Source: Streptomyces lincolnensis
GTDB lineage: Bacteria > Actinomycetota > Actinomycetes > Streptomycetales > Streptomycetaceae
Direction of reading: 5' to 3'
Assembly (NCBI RefSeq): GCF_021173675.1
Contig: NZ_JAIHON010000001.1
Coordinates: 372,001-436,000, forward strand
DNA: 64,000 bases
This document shows, in pieces, positions 8,236 to 20,377 of the stretch. The first letter of the stretch is position 1. Each line of letters opens with the position of its first letter. The position numbers and the translations under genes were made by a program. The notes under the pieces are model-generated. The model made no database searches. It was not told where the DNA came from and saw only the letters and a list, made by a program, of their open reading frames with translations.

Positions 8236-8744
8236 AACAACACCGCCCCCCGTTCGAAGTCCAGCAGGCGGCGCTTGCGGTCCAGGCCGCCGCCGTACCC
8301 CGTGAGGCTGCCGTCGGCGCCGACGACGCGGTGGCAGGGGACGATGATGCCGACCGGGTTCTTGCCGTTGGCGAGGCCGACGGCACGGGAGGCGGCCGGG
8401 TTGCCGAGGGCGTCGGCGAGTTGGCCGTAGGAGCGGGTCTCGCCGTAGGGGATGCGGCGCAGTTCGTCCCAGACGGTGCGCTGGAACGGGGTGCCGTGCA
8501 GGCGGAGTTCGAGGGTGAAGTCCTGCAACTCGCCCGCGAAGTAGGCCTTCAGCTGGTCGGTGGCCTCGCCGAAGGCCGGGAGGTCGTCGCGGGGGCCGAA
8601 GGACTCCTCGGGTGGGCGGTGGCGTTGGTCGGTCATGTAGAGGCCGCACAGGACACCGTCGTCGGCGACGAGGGTGAGGGGGCCGTACGGGCTGTCGATC
8701 ACGGTGTGGTGCCTCTTGGCGTTCATCGCATTCATCGGGTTCAT
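8232..8744 (-). CDS. ogt: Methylated-DNA--protein-cysteine methyltransferase
   Basis: 170-residue suicide repair protein that takes the methyl group from O6-methylguanine onto its own cysteine. The acceptor motif IIVPCHRVVG is intact, preceded by the helix-turn-helix block FQRTVWDELRRIPYGETRSY. Start: three in-frame ATGs at 8744, 8735 and 8726 encode MNPMNAMNAK; 8744 is preferred because AAGGA lies about 8 nt upstream, overlapping the stop codon of the Ada-AlkA gene. The two repair genes are thus an operon with the ribosome-binding site formed at the upstream stop. Confidence 0.92.
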   Translation of the reverse strand: MNPMNAMNAKRHHTVIDSPYGPLTLVADDGVLCGLYMTDQRHRPPEESFGPRDDLPAFGEATDQLKAYFAGELQDFTLELRLHGTPFQRTVWDELRRIPYGETRSYGQLADALGNPAASRAVGLANGKNPVGIIVPCHRVVGADGSLTGYGGGLDRKRRLLDFERGAVLF

Positions 8745-8755
8745 CGCGTACGTCC

Positions 8756-10243
8756 TTACACGGGCAGGAAGTTGATGGGGTGGCTGTCCGTCGCCCACAG
8801 GTACTGGACGGCGTACGCCCGCCAGGGGCGCCAGGCCGCCGCGCGGGCCGTGAGGGCCGCCGGGGTGGCGGGCAGGCCCAGGTCCTGGGCGGCGCGGCGG
8901 ATGCCGAGGTCGGTGGGGAGGAAGGCGTCGGGGTCGCCGAGGGCGCGCATGGCGATGACGTCGACGGTCCAGGGGCCGAAGCCCGGGAGGGCCAGCAGCC
9001 GGGCGCGGGTCTCGGACCAGTCGCTCTCCACACCCAAGTGGAGTGAGCCGTCGGCGAGTTGGCCGACCAGGGTGGTGAAGGTGGTGCGGCGGGTGCGGGG
9101 CATCGCCAGTGACTCGGGGTCGAGAGAGGCGAGTCGCTCGGGGGTCGGGAAGAGGTGGGTGAGGCCGCCCTCGGGGTCATCCACCGGATCGCCGTACGCC
9201 GCGACCAGGCGGGCCGCGTGGGTGCGGGCCGCGGCTGTGGAGACCTGCTGGCCGAGGACCGCGCGGACGGCGAACTCCGCCTCGTCCACCGTGCGGGGTA
9301 CGCGTCGGCCGGGGGCCTTGTCGACCAGGGGCGCGAGCAGCGGGTCCGTGCGCAGCTGGTCGTCCACGGCGACCGGGTCGGCGTCCAGGTCGAGCATGCG
9401 GCGGCAGCGGCTGATGGCGACGGTCAGGTCGCGCAGGTCGGTGAGGGTGAGGCGGCAGGCGATGTGGTCGGGCTTCGGGGTGAGGGCCACGATGCCGTGG
9501 CCGTACGGCAGGCGCAGCGTCCGGCGGTACGCGCCGTCCCGCCACTCCTCGACGCCGGGGACGGCGGTCGCCGCGAGGTGGCCGAAGAGGTTGTCGGGGT
9601 TGAGAGGGGCGCGGAACGGCAGGCGGAGGGAGAGCGCGCCGGAGGTGGCCGGTGCCTGGGCGTCCCGCTTCGGCAGGCGGGCGCGCAGCTCGCTCGGGGA
9701 CAGCGCGAAGACCTCGCGCACGGTGTCGTTGAAGGTACGGATGGAGGAGAACCCGGCGGCGAAGGCGATCTCGGCCATCGGCAGCGGGGTCGTCTCGATG
9801 AGGAGGCGCGCGGTCTGGGCGCGCTGGGCGCGGGCGAGGGCGAGCGGGCCCGCGCCCAGCTCGGCGAGCAACTGGCGTTCGATCTGCCGGGTGCTGTAGC
9901 CGAGCCGGGCGGCGAGACCGGGTACGCCCTCGCGGTCCACGACGCCGTCGGTGACGAGCCGCATGGCCCGGGCGACGAGGTCGGCGCGCTGGTTCCACTC
10001 CGGGGAGCCGGGGCTGGTGTCGGGGCGGCAGCGCTTGCAGGCCCTGAAGCCGGCCTGCTGACAGGCCGCCGCGCTCGGGTGGAAGGTCATGTTCTCGGGC
10101 TTGGGCGGCACCACCGGACAGCTGGGCCGGCAGTAGATGCGGGTGGTCAGGACGGCCGTGAAGAACCAGCCGTCGAACCGCGCGTCCTTGGACTGGACCG
10201 CGCGCACGCAGCGCTCGGTGTCGGTGTGCATTCCCCTCTGCAT
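8756..10243 (-). CDS. Ada N-terminal / AraC HTH / AlkA 3-methyladenine glycosylase fusion
   Basis: 495-residue three-part DNA-alkylation repair protein. Residues about 10-80 form the Ada methylphosphotriester/zinc domain with Cys38, Cys42, Cys69 and Cys72 (RIYCRPSCP and CKRC) at the same numbering as E. coli Ada; about 90-195 is an AraC-type HTH (AARLGYSTRQIERQL); about 200-495 is the AlkA N-domain plus HhH-GPD glycosylase (LGQQVSTAAART, LLALPGFGPWTVDVIAMRALG, catalytic Asp in the last block). It lacks the Ada C-terminal O6-transferase, which is supplied by the downstream ogt gene. An internal ATG at 10231 is an alternative start. Methylated Cys38 in family members activates the regulon, so autoregulation is likely. 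Confidence 0.93.
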   Translation of the reverse strand: MQRGMHTDTERCVRAVQSKDARFDGWFFTAVLTTRIYCRPSCPVVPPKPENMTFHPSAAACQQAGFRACKRCRPDTSPGSPEWNQRADLVARAMRLVTDGVVDREGVPGLAARLGYSTRQIERQLLAELGAGPLALARAQRAQTARLLIETTPLPMAEIAFAAGFSSIRTFNDTVREVFALSPSELRARLPKRDAQAPATSGALSLRLPFRAPLNPDNLFGHLAATAVPGVEEWRDGAYRRTLRLPYGHGIVALTPKPDHIACRLTLTDLRDLTVAISRCRRMLDLDADPVAVDDQLRTDPLLAPLVDKAPGRRVPRTVDEAEFAVRAVLGQQVSTAAARTHAARLVAAYGDPVDDPEGGLTHLFPTPERLASLDPESLAMPRTRRTTFTTLVGQLADGSLHLGVESDWSETRARLLALPGFGPWTVDVIAMRALGDPDAFLPTDLGIRRAAQDLGLPATPAALTARAAAWRPWRAYAVQYLWATDSHPINFLPV

Positions 10244-10323
10244 GCCTCAAGGATCGACCACGAACCGGCCGGAGGCTGGCGAGAATCCGACATCGACCTG
10301 GGCTGTCCAGCGCCCGTCCCGGG

Positions 10324-12246
10324 TCAGCCCCGGGCGCTCGTGCCCTTGTCCGGCCGCCACGCCGACTCCCTCAGCAGCCGCAGCCCGTTCAGGCCGACCA
10401 GGACCGTCGAGCCCTCGTGCCCGGCGACGCCGAGCGGCAGCGGCAGGTGTCCGATCAGGTCCCACAGGACCAGCCCGGTGATGAAGACGCCCGCGATCAC
10501 CAGGTTCTGCACGACCAGGCGGCGGGCGGCCCGGGAGAGGCGTACGACGGCCGGGACGGTGGCGAGTTCGTCGCGTACGACGACGGCGTCCGCGGTCTCC
10601 AGCGCGAGGTCGGAGCCCGCCCGGCCCATGGCGATGCCGGAGTGGGCGGCGGCCAGGGCGGGGGCGTCGTTCACGCCGTCGCCGACGAAGAGCACCTTGC
10701 GTCCGGCGGCGTGCAGATCGCGCACGGCGTCGACCTTGTCCTCGGGCAGCAGTTCGGCGCGGACGTCGGTGAGGCCGGTGGCGCGGGCGACACGGGCGGC
10801 GGCCCGGGGGTTGTCGCCGGTGAGCAGGACGGGGGCGGTGCCGGTCAGGGCGGTGAGGGCGGCGGTGGTCGCGGCGGCGTCGGGGCGGAGGCGGTCGGTG
10901 AGGGTGAGGGTGCCGACCGGGGTGCCGTCGCGGGTGACGAGGACGACGGTGGCGTCGCTGTCGGCGTCGTCCGCGCGGCCGACGGTGATCGTCCGGCCCT
11001 CGACCACGGCCGTGACCCCGCGTCCCGGGGTCGCGGTGAAGTCCTCGGCGGGCGCGATCCGCAGGCCGCGCGTCCGGGCGGCGGCGACGATCGCGCGGGC
11101 CAGGGGGTGCTCGCTGGGGTGCTCGGCCGCGGCGGCCAGGGCGAGCAGGTCGTCCTCGCCGAGGCCGGAGTGCGGCAGCGGGGCCACGCCGGTCACCTCG
11201 GGGGCGCCCTCCGTCAGCGTGCCGGTCTTGTCGAGGGCGGTGGCGTCGATCTCGCCGAGGCGTTCCATCGCGACGGCGGACTTGACCAGGACGCCGTGCC
11301 GGCCGGCGTTGGCGATGGCGGACAGCAGCGGCGGCATGGTGGCGAGGACGACCGCGCACGGCGAGGCGACGATCATGAAGGTCATCGCGCGCAGCAGCGC
11401 GTCGGTGAGGTCGGCGCCGAAGGCGAGCGGGATCGCGAAGACGGCGACGGTGGCGGCCACCATGCCGACGGCGTACCGCTGTTCGATCTTCTCGATGAAC
11501 AGCTGGGTGGGCGCCTTGGTGCGCGAGGCCTCCTCGACGAGGGTGACGATCCGGGCGATCACGGAGTCCGCCGGGTCGCGCTCGACGCGGACGCGCAGGG
11601 CGCCGGTGCCGTTGAGGGTGCCCGCGAAGACCTCGTCGCCGGGGGCCTTGGCGACCGGGAGAGGTTCGCCGGTGATGGTGGCCTGGTCGGCCTCGCTCAT
11701 CCCGTCCAGCACCTGTCCGTCGGCGCCGATGCGCTCCCCCGGGCGGACCAGGATCAGATCGCCGACGGCGAGCTCGGCGGTGGCGACCGTCTCCTCCCGG
11801 CCGTCGTCGGTGAGCCGGGTCGCGGTGGCCGGCGCGAGGTCGAGCAGCCCGCGCACCGAGTCGGCGGTCCGGGCGGTGGCCAGGGCCTCCAGGGCGCCGG
11901 AGGTGGCGAAGATGACGATCAGCAGGGCGCCGTCGCGGACCTGGCCGATCGAGGCCGCGCCGAGGGCCGCGACGATCATCAGCAGATCGACGTCCAGGGT
12001 CTTCTCGCGCAGCGCGCGCAGTCCTTCGAGGGCGGGTTCCCAGCCGCCGGTGGCGTAGGCGACCGCGTACAGGGGGCCGTACAGCCAGGCCGGGACACCG
12101 CTCAGGTCCAGCGCCAGTCCCAGCAGGAAGGCGACGGTCGCCGCGAGGGCCCAGCGGGCCTCGGGCAGGGCCAGGACACGGGTGCGGCGGCGGGGGGCGG
12201 GACGGGCGGACGTGGGCACGGCGGTGGGAGTGAGAGTCGTGGACAC
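10324..12246 (-). CDS. P1B-4-type metal-exporting ATPase (NmtA/CtpJ-like)
   Basis: 640-residue membrane P-type ATPase. The transmembrane metal motif is SPC (residues 295-297, VASPCAVVL) and the last transmembrane region has HEGST (about 608-612): this pair defines the P1B-4 class (Co2+/Ni2+/Fe2+ exporters) rather than the CPC zinc/cadmium class. Phosphorylation site D339 in DKTGTLTEG; hinge GDGVNDAPALA. There is no N-terminal metal-binding domain. Start: GTG at 12246 with TATGGT 7 nt upstream fits a leaderless mRNA; ATG codons at 12258 and 12270 are alternatives, but the last lies inside the operator. It is divergent from nmtR, which should repress it until metal binds. Confidence 0.9.
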   Translation of the reverse strand: MSTTLTPTAVPTSARPAPRRRTRVLALPEARWALAATVAFLLGLALDLSGVPAWLYGPLYAVAYATGGWEPALEGLRALREKTLDVDLLMIVAALGAASIGQVRDGALLIVIFATSGALEALATARTADSVRGLLDLAPATATRLTDDGREETVATAELAVGDLILVRPGERIGADGQVLDGMSEADQATITGEPLPVAKAPGDEVFAGTLNGTGALRVRVERDPADSVIARIVTLVEEASRTKAPTQLFIEKIEQRYAVGMVAATVAVFAIPLAFGADLTDALLRAMTFMIVASPCAVVLATMPPLLSAIANAGRHGVLVKSAVAMERLGEIDATALDKTGTLTEGAPEVTGVAPLPHSGLGEDDLLALAAAAEHPSEHPLARAIVAAARTRGLRIAPAEDFTATPGRGVTAVVEGRTITVGRADDADSDATVVLVTRDGTPVGTLTLTDRLRPDAAATTAALTALTGTAPVLLTGDNPRAAARVARATGLTDVRAELLPEDKVDAVRDLHAAGRKVLFVGDGVNDAPALAAAHSGIAMGRAGSDLALETADAVVVRDELATVPAVVRLSRAARRLVVQNLVIAGVFITGLVLWDLIGHLPLPLGVAGHEGSTVLVGLNGLRLLRESAWRPDKGTSARG

Positions 12247-12265
12247 CCGCACCACCATACAGGAA

Positions 12266-12295
12266 CACATGAAGACTCATTCATCTGTTCATGTG
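12266..12295. promoter_or_regulatory. NmtR-type operator between the ATPase and regulator genes
   Basis: Inverted repeat CACATGAA (12266-12273) and TTCATGTG (12288-12295) with 14-bp spacer; a second, nested pair ATGAA/TTCAT lies at 12269-12284. The layout resembles SmtB/NmtR-class ArsR operators. It covers the space between both divergent start codons, where the -35 regions fall. Confidence 0.75.
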
Positions 12296-12302
12296 CGATG
12301 GG

Positions 12303-12308
12303 TAAGAT
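12303..12308 (+). promoter_or_regulatory. -10 box for leaderless nmtR
   Basis: TAAGAT followed by 7 nt and the ATG at 12316; no Shine-Dalgarno. The operator just upstream would block this promoter. Confidence 0.5.
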
Positions 12309-12315
12309 ACCCGCC

Positions 12316-12675
12316 ATGGGTCATGGAGCCGCGGCAGCGCAGACAGCCACCGAGCGCGTACGTCTGGACGCGGACAACGTCGCCAAGGTCGCGACCACCC
12401 TCCAGGCCCTGTCCACTCCCTCCCGGCTGCTGATCCTGGCGCGCCTGCGCGAAGGACCGCTGCCCGCCACGGAGTTGGCCGCGGAGGTGGGCATGGAGCA
12501 GTCGGCCTGCTCGCACCAGCTGCGGCTGCTGCGCAACCTGGGTCTCGTGGTGGGTGAGCGACGCGGCCGGTCGGTGGTGTACGCGTTGCACGACCACCAT
12601 GTCGCCGAACTCCTCGACCAGGCCGTCTACCACGTGGAGCACCTGCGCCTCGGCCTCAACGACCCCGCCGAGTGA
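12316..12675 (+). CDS. nmtR: Nickel/cobalt-sensing ArsR-family repressor NmtR
   Basis: 119-residue winged-helix metalloregulator. The N-terminus MGHG supplies the amino-terminal and His3 ligands known from M. tuberculosis NmtR, and the alpha-5 site is complete with the exact spacing D93-x-H95-x10-H106-x2-H109 (HDHHVAELLDQAVYHVEH). The DNA-reading helix MEQSACSHQLRLLRNLGLV matches the family. Metal binding should release DNA and derepress the adjacent P1B-4 ATPase. The pair is arranged head to head around the operator at 12266-12295, as in mycobacteria. The C-terminal tail is shorter than in M. tuberculosis NmtR as I recall it. Confidence 0.93.
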   Translation: MGHGAAAAQTATERVRLDADNVAKVATTLQALSTPSRLLILARLREGPLPATELAAEVGMEQSACSHQLRLLRNLGLVVGERRGRSVVYALHDHHVAELLDQAVYHVEHLRLGLNDPAE

Positions 12676-12708
12676 CGTGAGCCGGCGTCACCCGTAGCCG
12701 CCAGGACG

Positions 12709-12746
12709 TCGGGCCGGGACGCCGAGTCGACGGCGTCCCGGCCCGA
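12709..12746. terminator. Bidirectional hairpin between convergent nmtR and beta-galactosidase genes
   Basis: Perfect 15-bp stem, 12709-12723 with 12732-12746, and an 8-nt loop; sits midway between the stops at 12675 and 12751. No T-tract, which is usual for high-GC actinobacteria. Confidence 0.8.
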
Positions 12747-12750
12747 TCGG

Positions 12751-16869
<4,119 letters not shown>

Positions 16870-16879
16870 TCAATGAGAT

Positions 16880-16898
16880 GAACGAAACCGTTTCGTTC
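16880..16898. promoter_or_regulatory. Palindromic operator candidate 2
   Basis: 19-bp palindrome GAACGAAACCGTTTCGTTC (9-bp arms around one base), 51 bp (about five helical turns) from the first palindrome at equivalent positions. Two matched sites allow looping. It also overlaps an upstream in-frame ATG of the LuxR-type gene, arguing for the downstream start. Confidence 0.65.
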
Positions 16899-16940
16899 AG
16901 AAGCGGTGAGTTGCGGTACGGAGAGTTCAGGAGGAAGGGC

Positions 16941-17804
16941 ATGACCACTGTTCTCGTGGTGCACGAACAGTCCTTGCAGCGGCTCGGTCTGCGCATGCTC
17001 CTGGCGGCCCAGCCCGGTCTGACCGTGATCGGCGAAGCGGCCGGCGAGGTCGAGGCGGTCCGGACGAGCGAGCGGCTGCACCCGGACGTCGTCGTGATGG
17101 ACGGCGGCGGCCTCGGCACCCGCGGTATGGAGAGCGTGCGCGGCATCGCGCGTTATTCCCGCGTCCTCCTGCTGAGTCCCTCCCTGGACGACGCCCCCAT
17201 GTACGCCGCCCTGCGCGCCGGGGCCGGCGGCTTCGTCCTCCCGGACGTCACCCCCGAGCAACTGGCCGCCGCCGTGCACTCGGTCGCCGTCGGCGACGCG
17301 GTCGTCTCACCCGGCCTGACCCGCGAACTCATCGACGCCGTCCGTAGGGAACGCCCGCCGACGGCCGCCCCCGGACGCACACACCGGCTCGACAGCCTCA
17401 CCGGGCGCGAACGCGCCGTCCTCACCGCGGTCGCCTGCGGCTTCTCCAACGCGGAGATCGCCGAACGGCTGTCGATCGCCCCGACGACCGTGAAGTCCCA
17501 CGTCAGCAACATCCTCACCAAGATCGGTGCCCGGGCCCGCGTCCAGGCGGTCACCTTCGCCTACGAGACGGGGCTGGTGCGCCCGGCGGTGGCCGGTCCG
17601 GAGTGGTGGGCCGGGGCCCCGACGAGCGCCCTGCCCCGTCCGGCGGAGCCCCTGGCGCGCGGTGCGGCGGGTGCTGCGGCAGGTGCTGCGGCGGGCGGGA
17701 CGACAGGTCCGGCGCCCTCGGCGGTCCCGGCGCGGACGACGGCCGCACAGTCGGCGGTTCCGAGCCGACGCGCGCAGGCGCGGCCGCTGGCGACGGCGGC
17801 CTGA
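16941..17804 (+). CDS. Atypical LuxR/NarL-family regulator with degenerate receiver domain
   Basis: 287 residues. Residues 1-125 have the receiver fold and retain D54 (VVMDGG), but the acidic pair that should follow strand 1 is H8-E9 (LVVHEQ) and the invariant lysine of strand 5 is P101 (GFVLPDVTP), so phosphorylation by a histidine kinase is doubtful. Residues about 150-215 are a standard LuxR HTH (LTGRERAVLTAVACGFSNAE). A low-complexity Ala/Gly/Pro tail of about 65 residues follows. Start ATG 16941 has an excellent AGGAGGAAGG; an earlier ATG lies in an operator palindrome. No partner kinase adjoins. It is divergent from the beta-galactosidase gene and might control it. Confidence 0.85.
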   Translation: MTTVLVVHEQSLQRLGLRMLLAAQPGLTVIGEAAGEVEAVRTSERLHPDVVVMDGGGLGTRGMESVRGIARYSRVLLLSPSLDDAPMYAALRAGAGGFVLPDVTPEQLAAAVHSVAVGDAVVSPGLTRELIDAVRRERPPTAAPGRTHRLDSLTGRERAVLTAVACGFSNAEIAERLSIAPTTVKSHVSNILTKIGARARVQAVTFAYETGLVRPAVAGPEWWAGAPTSALPRPAEPLARGAAGAAAGAAAGGTTGPAPSAVPARTTAAQSAVPSRRAQARPLATAA

Positions 17805-17976
17805 CAGGCCGGGAGCACCGAGCGGCGACGAACCGCGGCCGCGATCGGGGAGCGAGGCACGGCGCGGGGCGCGCCGGGTGGGCGGATCCGGGCCGCCGAT
17901 CGGAGGAGCCTCCGGCCGGAGGCCGGACAAGGCCGGTGGCCGAAGCTGCTCGGAAGCCGGAGGCCGAGCGCCGTGG

Positions 17977-19176
17977 TCACGTCCTCTCGCCGTCCGTGTC
18001 CCGGTACAGGTAGTGGGCCGTGCCCGAGAGGGTGGCGCGCGCCCAGGCGGCCATGTCGGCGGGGCCCATCGTGTCCCAGTCGGGGGTCCGCTCCACCTGG
18101 GCGCGGCCGATACGGCGGCCCAGGGCGGTGAGCCGGTTGGCCTCCTCGCGGCGTTCGGCGTCGTAGCGGGTCAGCGCCTCGTCCGGTGACGCGGTGGTCC
18201 GCAGAGCGCGCTCCAGGCAGCGGGCGTCCTCGATCGCCTTCACGGCACCGCTCGCGGTGTGCGGCCGGGTGAGCGCGCCGGCGTCGCCGGCGAGGACGAC
18301 GCCCGAGGCGGCGTAGCGGGGCAACGGCAGGTCCAGCATCGGCTGCACGGCGATCGCCGAGTCGGCGCAGGACTCGACGACCTCCGCCCACCGGGCCGGG
18401 AAGTGCCGGCGCACGACGTCCTTGACGCGGGCCGCCAACTCCGGGTCGGCGCCCGGTGGATAGGCGGCCGAGGGGTCGTACGGCGTGCCCGCGGGCGGGA
18501 ACATGTACACGCCCCAGTTCAGCAGGCGCCCGCCGTCGGTCGCCGGCATCAGATAGAAGATCCCGTGCCCGCCGGGAAAGACCACGGTGACCAGCGCCCG
18601 CTCCGCCTCCCGCACGACGGACCGGCTCAACGCGGTCTCCGGCAGGCAGCCACGCCACAGCGCGTATCCCGCGTACTCGGGCACCGCCTCCGGCGCCACC
18701 AGCGAGCGGACCACCGACCGGTGCCCGTCGGCGCCCACCACCAGGTCGTAGCTGTGCTCCTCACCGTTCACCAGGATCGTGGCACCGCCCGTGCCACCCT
18801 CCCGGTGCACGGCGTCCACGCGTGAGCCGGACCGGTACTCCGCCCGTTCCACCCGGGCGCGCAACGACCGCCACAGCAGGTACCAGTTGCAGACGGCCAC
18901 CTCCATCGGCTGCCGCCACAGCTCGCGTTCACCACCCCGGTCCGTCACGTGCAGCCACGCCCGCTCGGTGACCGGGAGGAACGGCATCGCGGGATCCAGG
19001 TACCCGGTCTTCACCCACTCGTCCAGCAGCCCGGGCGGTACGGCGATCCCGAACCCGCGGTCCGCGAAGCCCCGTTCGGTGCGCTCGTGCACCACCACGT
19101 CGTAGCCCGCGCCGGTCCCCGCCACCGCCGCCGCGCACCCGGCGACACTGCCGCCCACCACCGCCATCCGCGCCAC
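17977..19176 (-). CDS. FAD-dependent monooxygenase (aromatic hydroxylase type)
   Basis: 399-residue flavoprotein of the p-hydroxybenzoate-hydroxylase fold. FAD-binding VVGGSVAGCAAAVAG near the N-terminus, DG motif VVGADGHRSVVRS and GD motif VLAGDAGALTRPHTASGA are all present. Substrate unknown. Start is uncertain: GTG at 19176 lies 6 nt from GGGGGA; GTG 19182 and ATG 19167 are alternatives. It is downstream of, and co-oriented with, the GlxA-type regulator but separated by a hairpin (19218-19242), so it may be transcribed separately. It may belong to the neighbouring sulfation/encapsulin-like cluster as a tailoring enzyme; this is inference from position only. Confidence 0.85.
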   Translation of the reverse strand: MARMAVVGGSVAGCAAAVAGTGAGYDVVVHERTERGFADRGFGIAVPPGLLDEWVKTGYLDPAMPFLPVTERAWLHVTDRGGERELWRQPMEVAVCNWYLLWRSLRARVERAEYRSGSRVDAVHREGGTGGATILVNGEEHSYDLVVGADGHRSVVRSLVAPEAVPEYAGYALWRGCLPETALSRSVVREAERALVTVVFPGGHGIFYLMPATDGGRLLNWGVYMFPPAGTPYDPSAAYPPGADPELAARVKDVVRRHFPARWAEVVESCADSAIAVQPMLDLPLPRYAASGVVLAGDAGALTRPHTASGAVKAIEDARCLERALRTTASPDEALTRYDAERREEANRLTALGRRIGRAQVERTPDWDTMGPADMAAWARATLSGTAHYLYRDTDGERT

Positions 19177-19217
19177 CGTCACTCCCCCGTCCCGGCCGGT
19201 GTGCCCGCTGCCTCCGA

Positions 19218-19242
19218 CCCGCACCGCTTTCCACGGTGCGGG
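19218..19242. terminator. Hairpin between regulator and monooxygenase genes
   Basis: Perfect 9-bp stem CCCGCACCG/CGGTGCGGG with a 7-nt loop, followed on + by further G residues. Lies between the regulator stop (19296) and the monooxygenase start, so it may end the regulator transcript. Confidence 0.65.
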
Positions 19243-19295
19243 GGTGCCATCCCGTTGGCAAGGGGCGCGCGGGCGCGACGGGCGGAAACGAGCGG

Positions 19296-20306
19296 TCAGT
19301 CGGCCTGTCCGTCGGGTGCCCCGTCGGCGTCGGCCCGCAGACCGGTGGACTCGGTGAACGCGCGCCGGTAGGCGGCCGGTGACACGCCGACGACGCGATT
19401 GAAGTTGCGGCGCAAGGTCGTCGCCGTACCCATGCCGACCTGGGTGGCGATGTGCTCGATGCTCTCGTCGGTCGTCTCCAGCAGTTCCTGTGCGCGACGG
19501 ATGCGCTGGGCGAGCAGCCATTGCAGGGGGCTGGTGCCGGTGAGCGCGATGAACTGGCGGCTGAAGTGGCGCAGGCTCATGTTCACCCGGCGTGCGAGCT
19601 CGGCGACCGTGACCGGTTCGTCGAGCCGTTCCCTCGTCCGGTCGAGCAGGGCGGACAGTCCGTACCGGTCGCCGGCGGAGCCCTGGCCGTCGTTGCCGGG
19701 CAACGGGGTGGCGATGAACTGCGCCTGTCCGCCGGCCCGGTGCGGAGCCGCCACGAGCCGTCGCGCCAGCGTGTTGGCCATGACCACGCCGTGGTCGTTG
19801 CGGACCATGTGCAGACAGAGGTCGATCCCGGCGGCCTGGCCCGCGGAGGTGAGCACGTCGCCGTCGTCGATGTACAGCACACCGGGGTCCACCTCGACCT
19901 CCGGATACCGCTCGGCCAGCCGTCCGGTGTACATCCAGTGGGTGGTCGCGCGCCGCCCGTCGAGCAGCCCGGCGGCGGCCAGCACGAAGGCCCCGGTGCA
20001 GATGGAGGCGACCCGCGCGCCCCGGTCGTGCGCCGCTCGTACGGCTGCCACCAGGTCGGCGGGCGGCCGGTCCATGGCCTCGTCACAGGCCGGGACGATC
20101 ACCGTGTCCGCCTTCATCAGGTCATCCAGCGTGTGCGATGCCTCGGAGCGCAGCCAGCCCCCGACATTGGCACCGGGGGACGCGCAGACGGCCAGCTCGT
20201 AGCCGGCCCCGGCCGCCTCCGGATTTCCGGGTCCGAAGATCGTGCAGGGGATGGAGAGCTCGAACAGAGGCATCCCGTCGGTCACGGCCAGCGCCACGGT
20301 GGTCAT
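19296..20306 (-). CDS. GlxA-type AraC-family regulator with DJ-1/PfpI domain
   Basis: 336 residues. N-terminal about 190 residues form a class I glutamine-amidotransferase-like (DJ-1/PfpI) domain with the nucleophile-elbow Cys in VASICTGAFVLAAAGLLDGRRA; the C-terminal part is a double AraC HTH (VTVAELARRVNMSLRHFSRQF and IEHIATQVGMGTATTLRRNF). Regulators of this layout often sense small metabolites. It is divergent from the nine-gene operon starting at 20378 with only 71 nt between starts, so it is the best candidate for that operon's regulator. A TACAAT box 7 nt upstream of ATG 20306 indicates a leaderless transcript. Confidence 0.9.
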   Translation of the reverse strand: MTTVALAVTDGMPLFELSIPCTIFGPGNPEAAGAGYELAVCASPGANVGGWLRSEASHTLDDLMKADTVIVPACDEAMDRPPADLVAAVRAAHDRGARVASICTGAFVLAAAGLLDGRRATTHWMYTGRLAERYPEVEVDPGVLYIDDGDVLTSAGQAAGIDLCLHMVRNDHGVVMANTLARRLVAAPHRAGGQAQFIATPLPGNDGQGSAGDRYGLSALLDRTRERLDEPVTVAELARRVNMSLRHFSRQFIALTGTSPLQWLLAQRIRRAQELLETTDESIEHIATQVGMGTATTLRRNFNRVVGVSPAAYRRAFTESTGLRADADGAPDGQAD

Positions 20307-20313
20307 GGCACGA

Positions 20314-20319
20314 ATTGTA
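20314..20319 (-). promoter_or_regulatory. -10 box for leaderless GlxA-type regulator gene
   Basis: On the minus strand TACAAT is followed by 7 nt and the ATG at 20306, without a ribosome-binding site. Confidence 0.5.
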
Positions 20320-20377
20320 CGCTCGATGTCCTTTCGGCCGGTTGAGGAGGCCGTCGGCCGGCGCGAGGGTCGTAGAC

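Noticed and set aside
10324..12246. Zinc/cadmium (ZntA-type) or copper P-type ATPase
   Set aside because: The metal motif is SPC with HEGST, not CPC, and there is no N-terminal metal-binding domain; the partner is NmtR-like.
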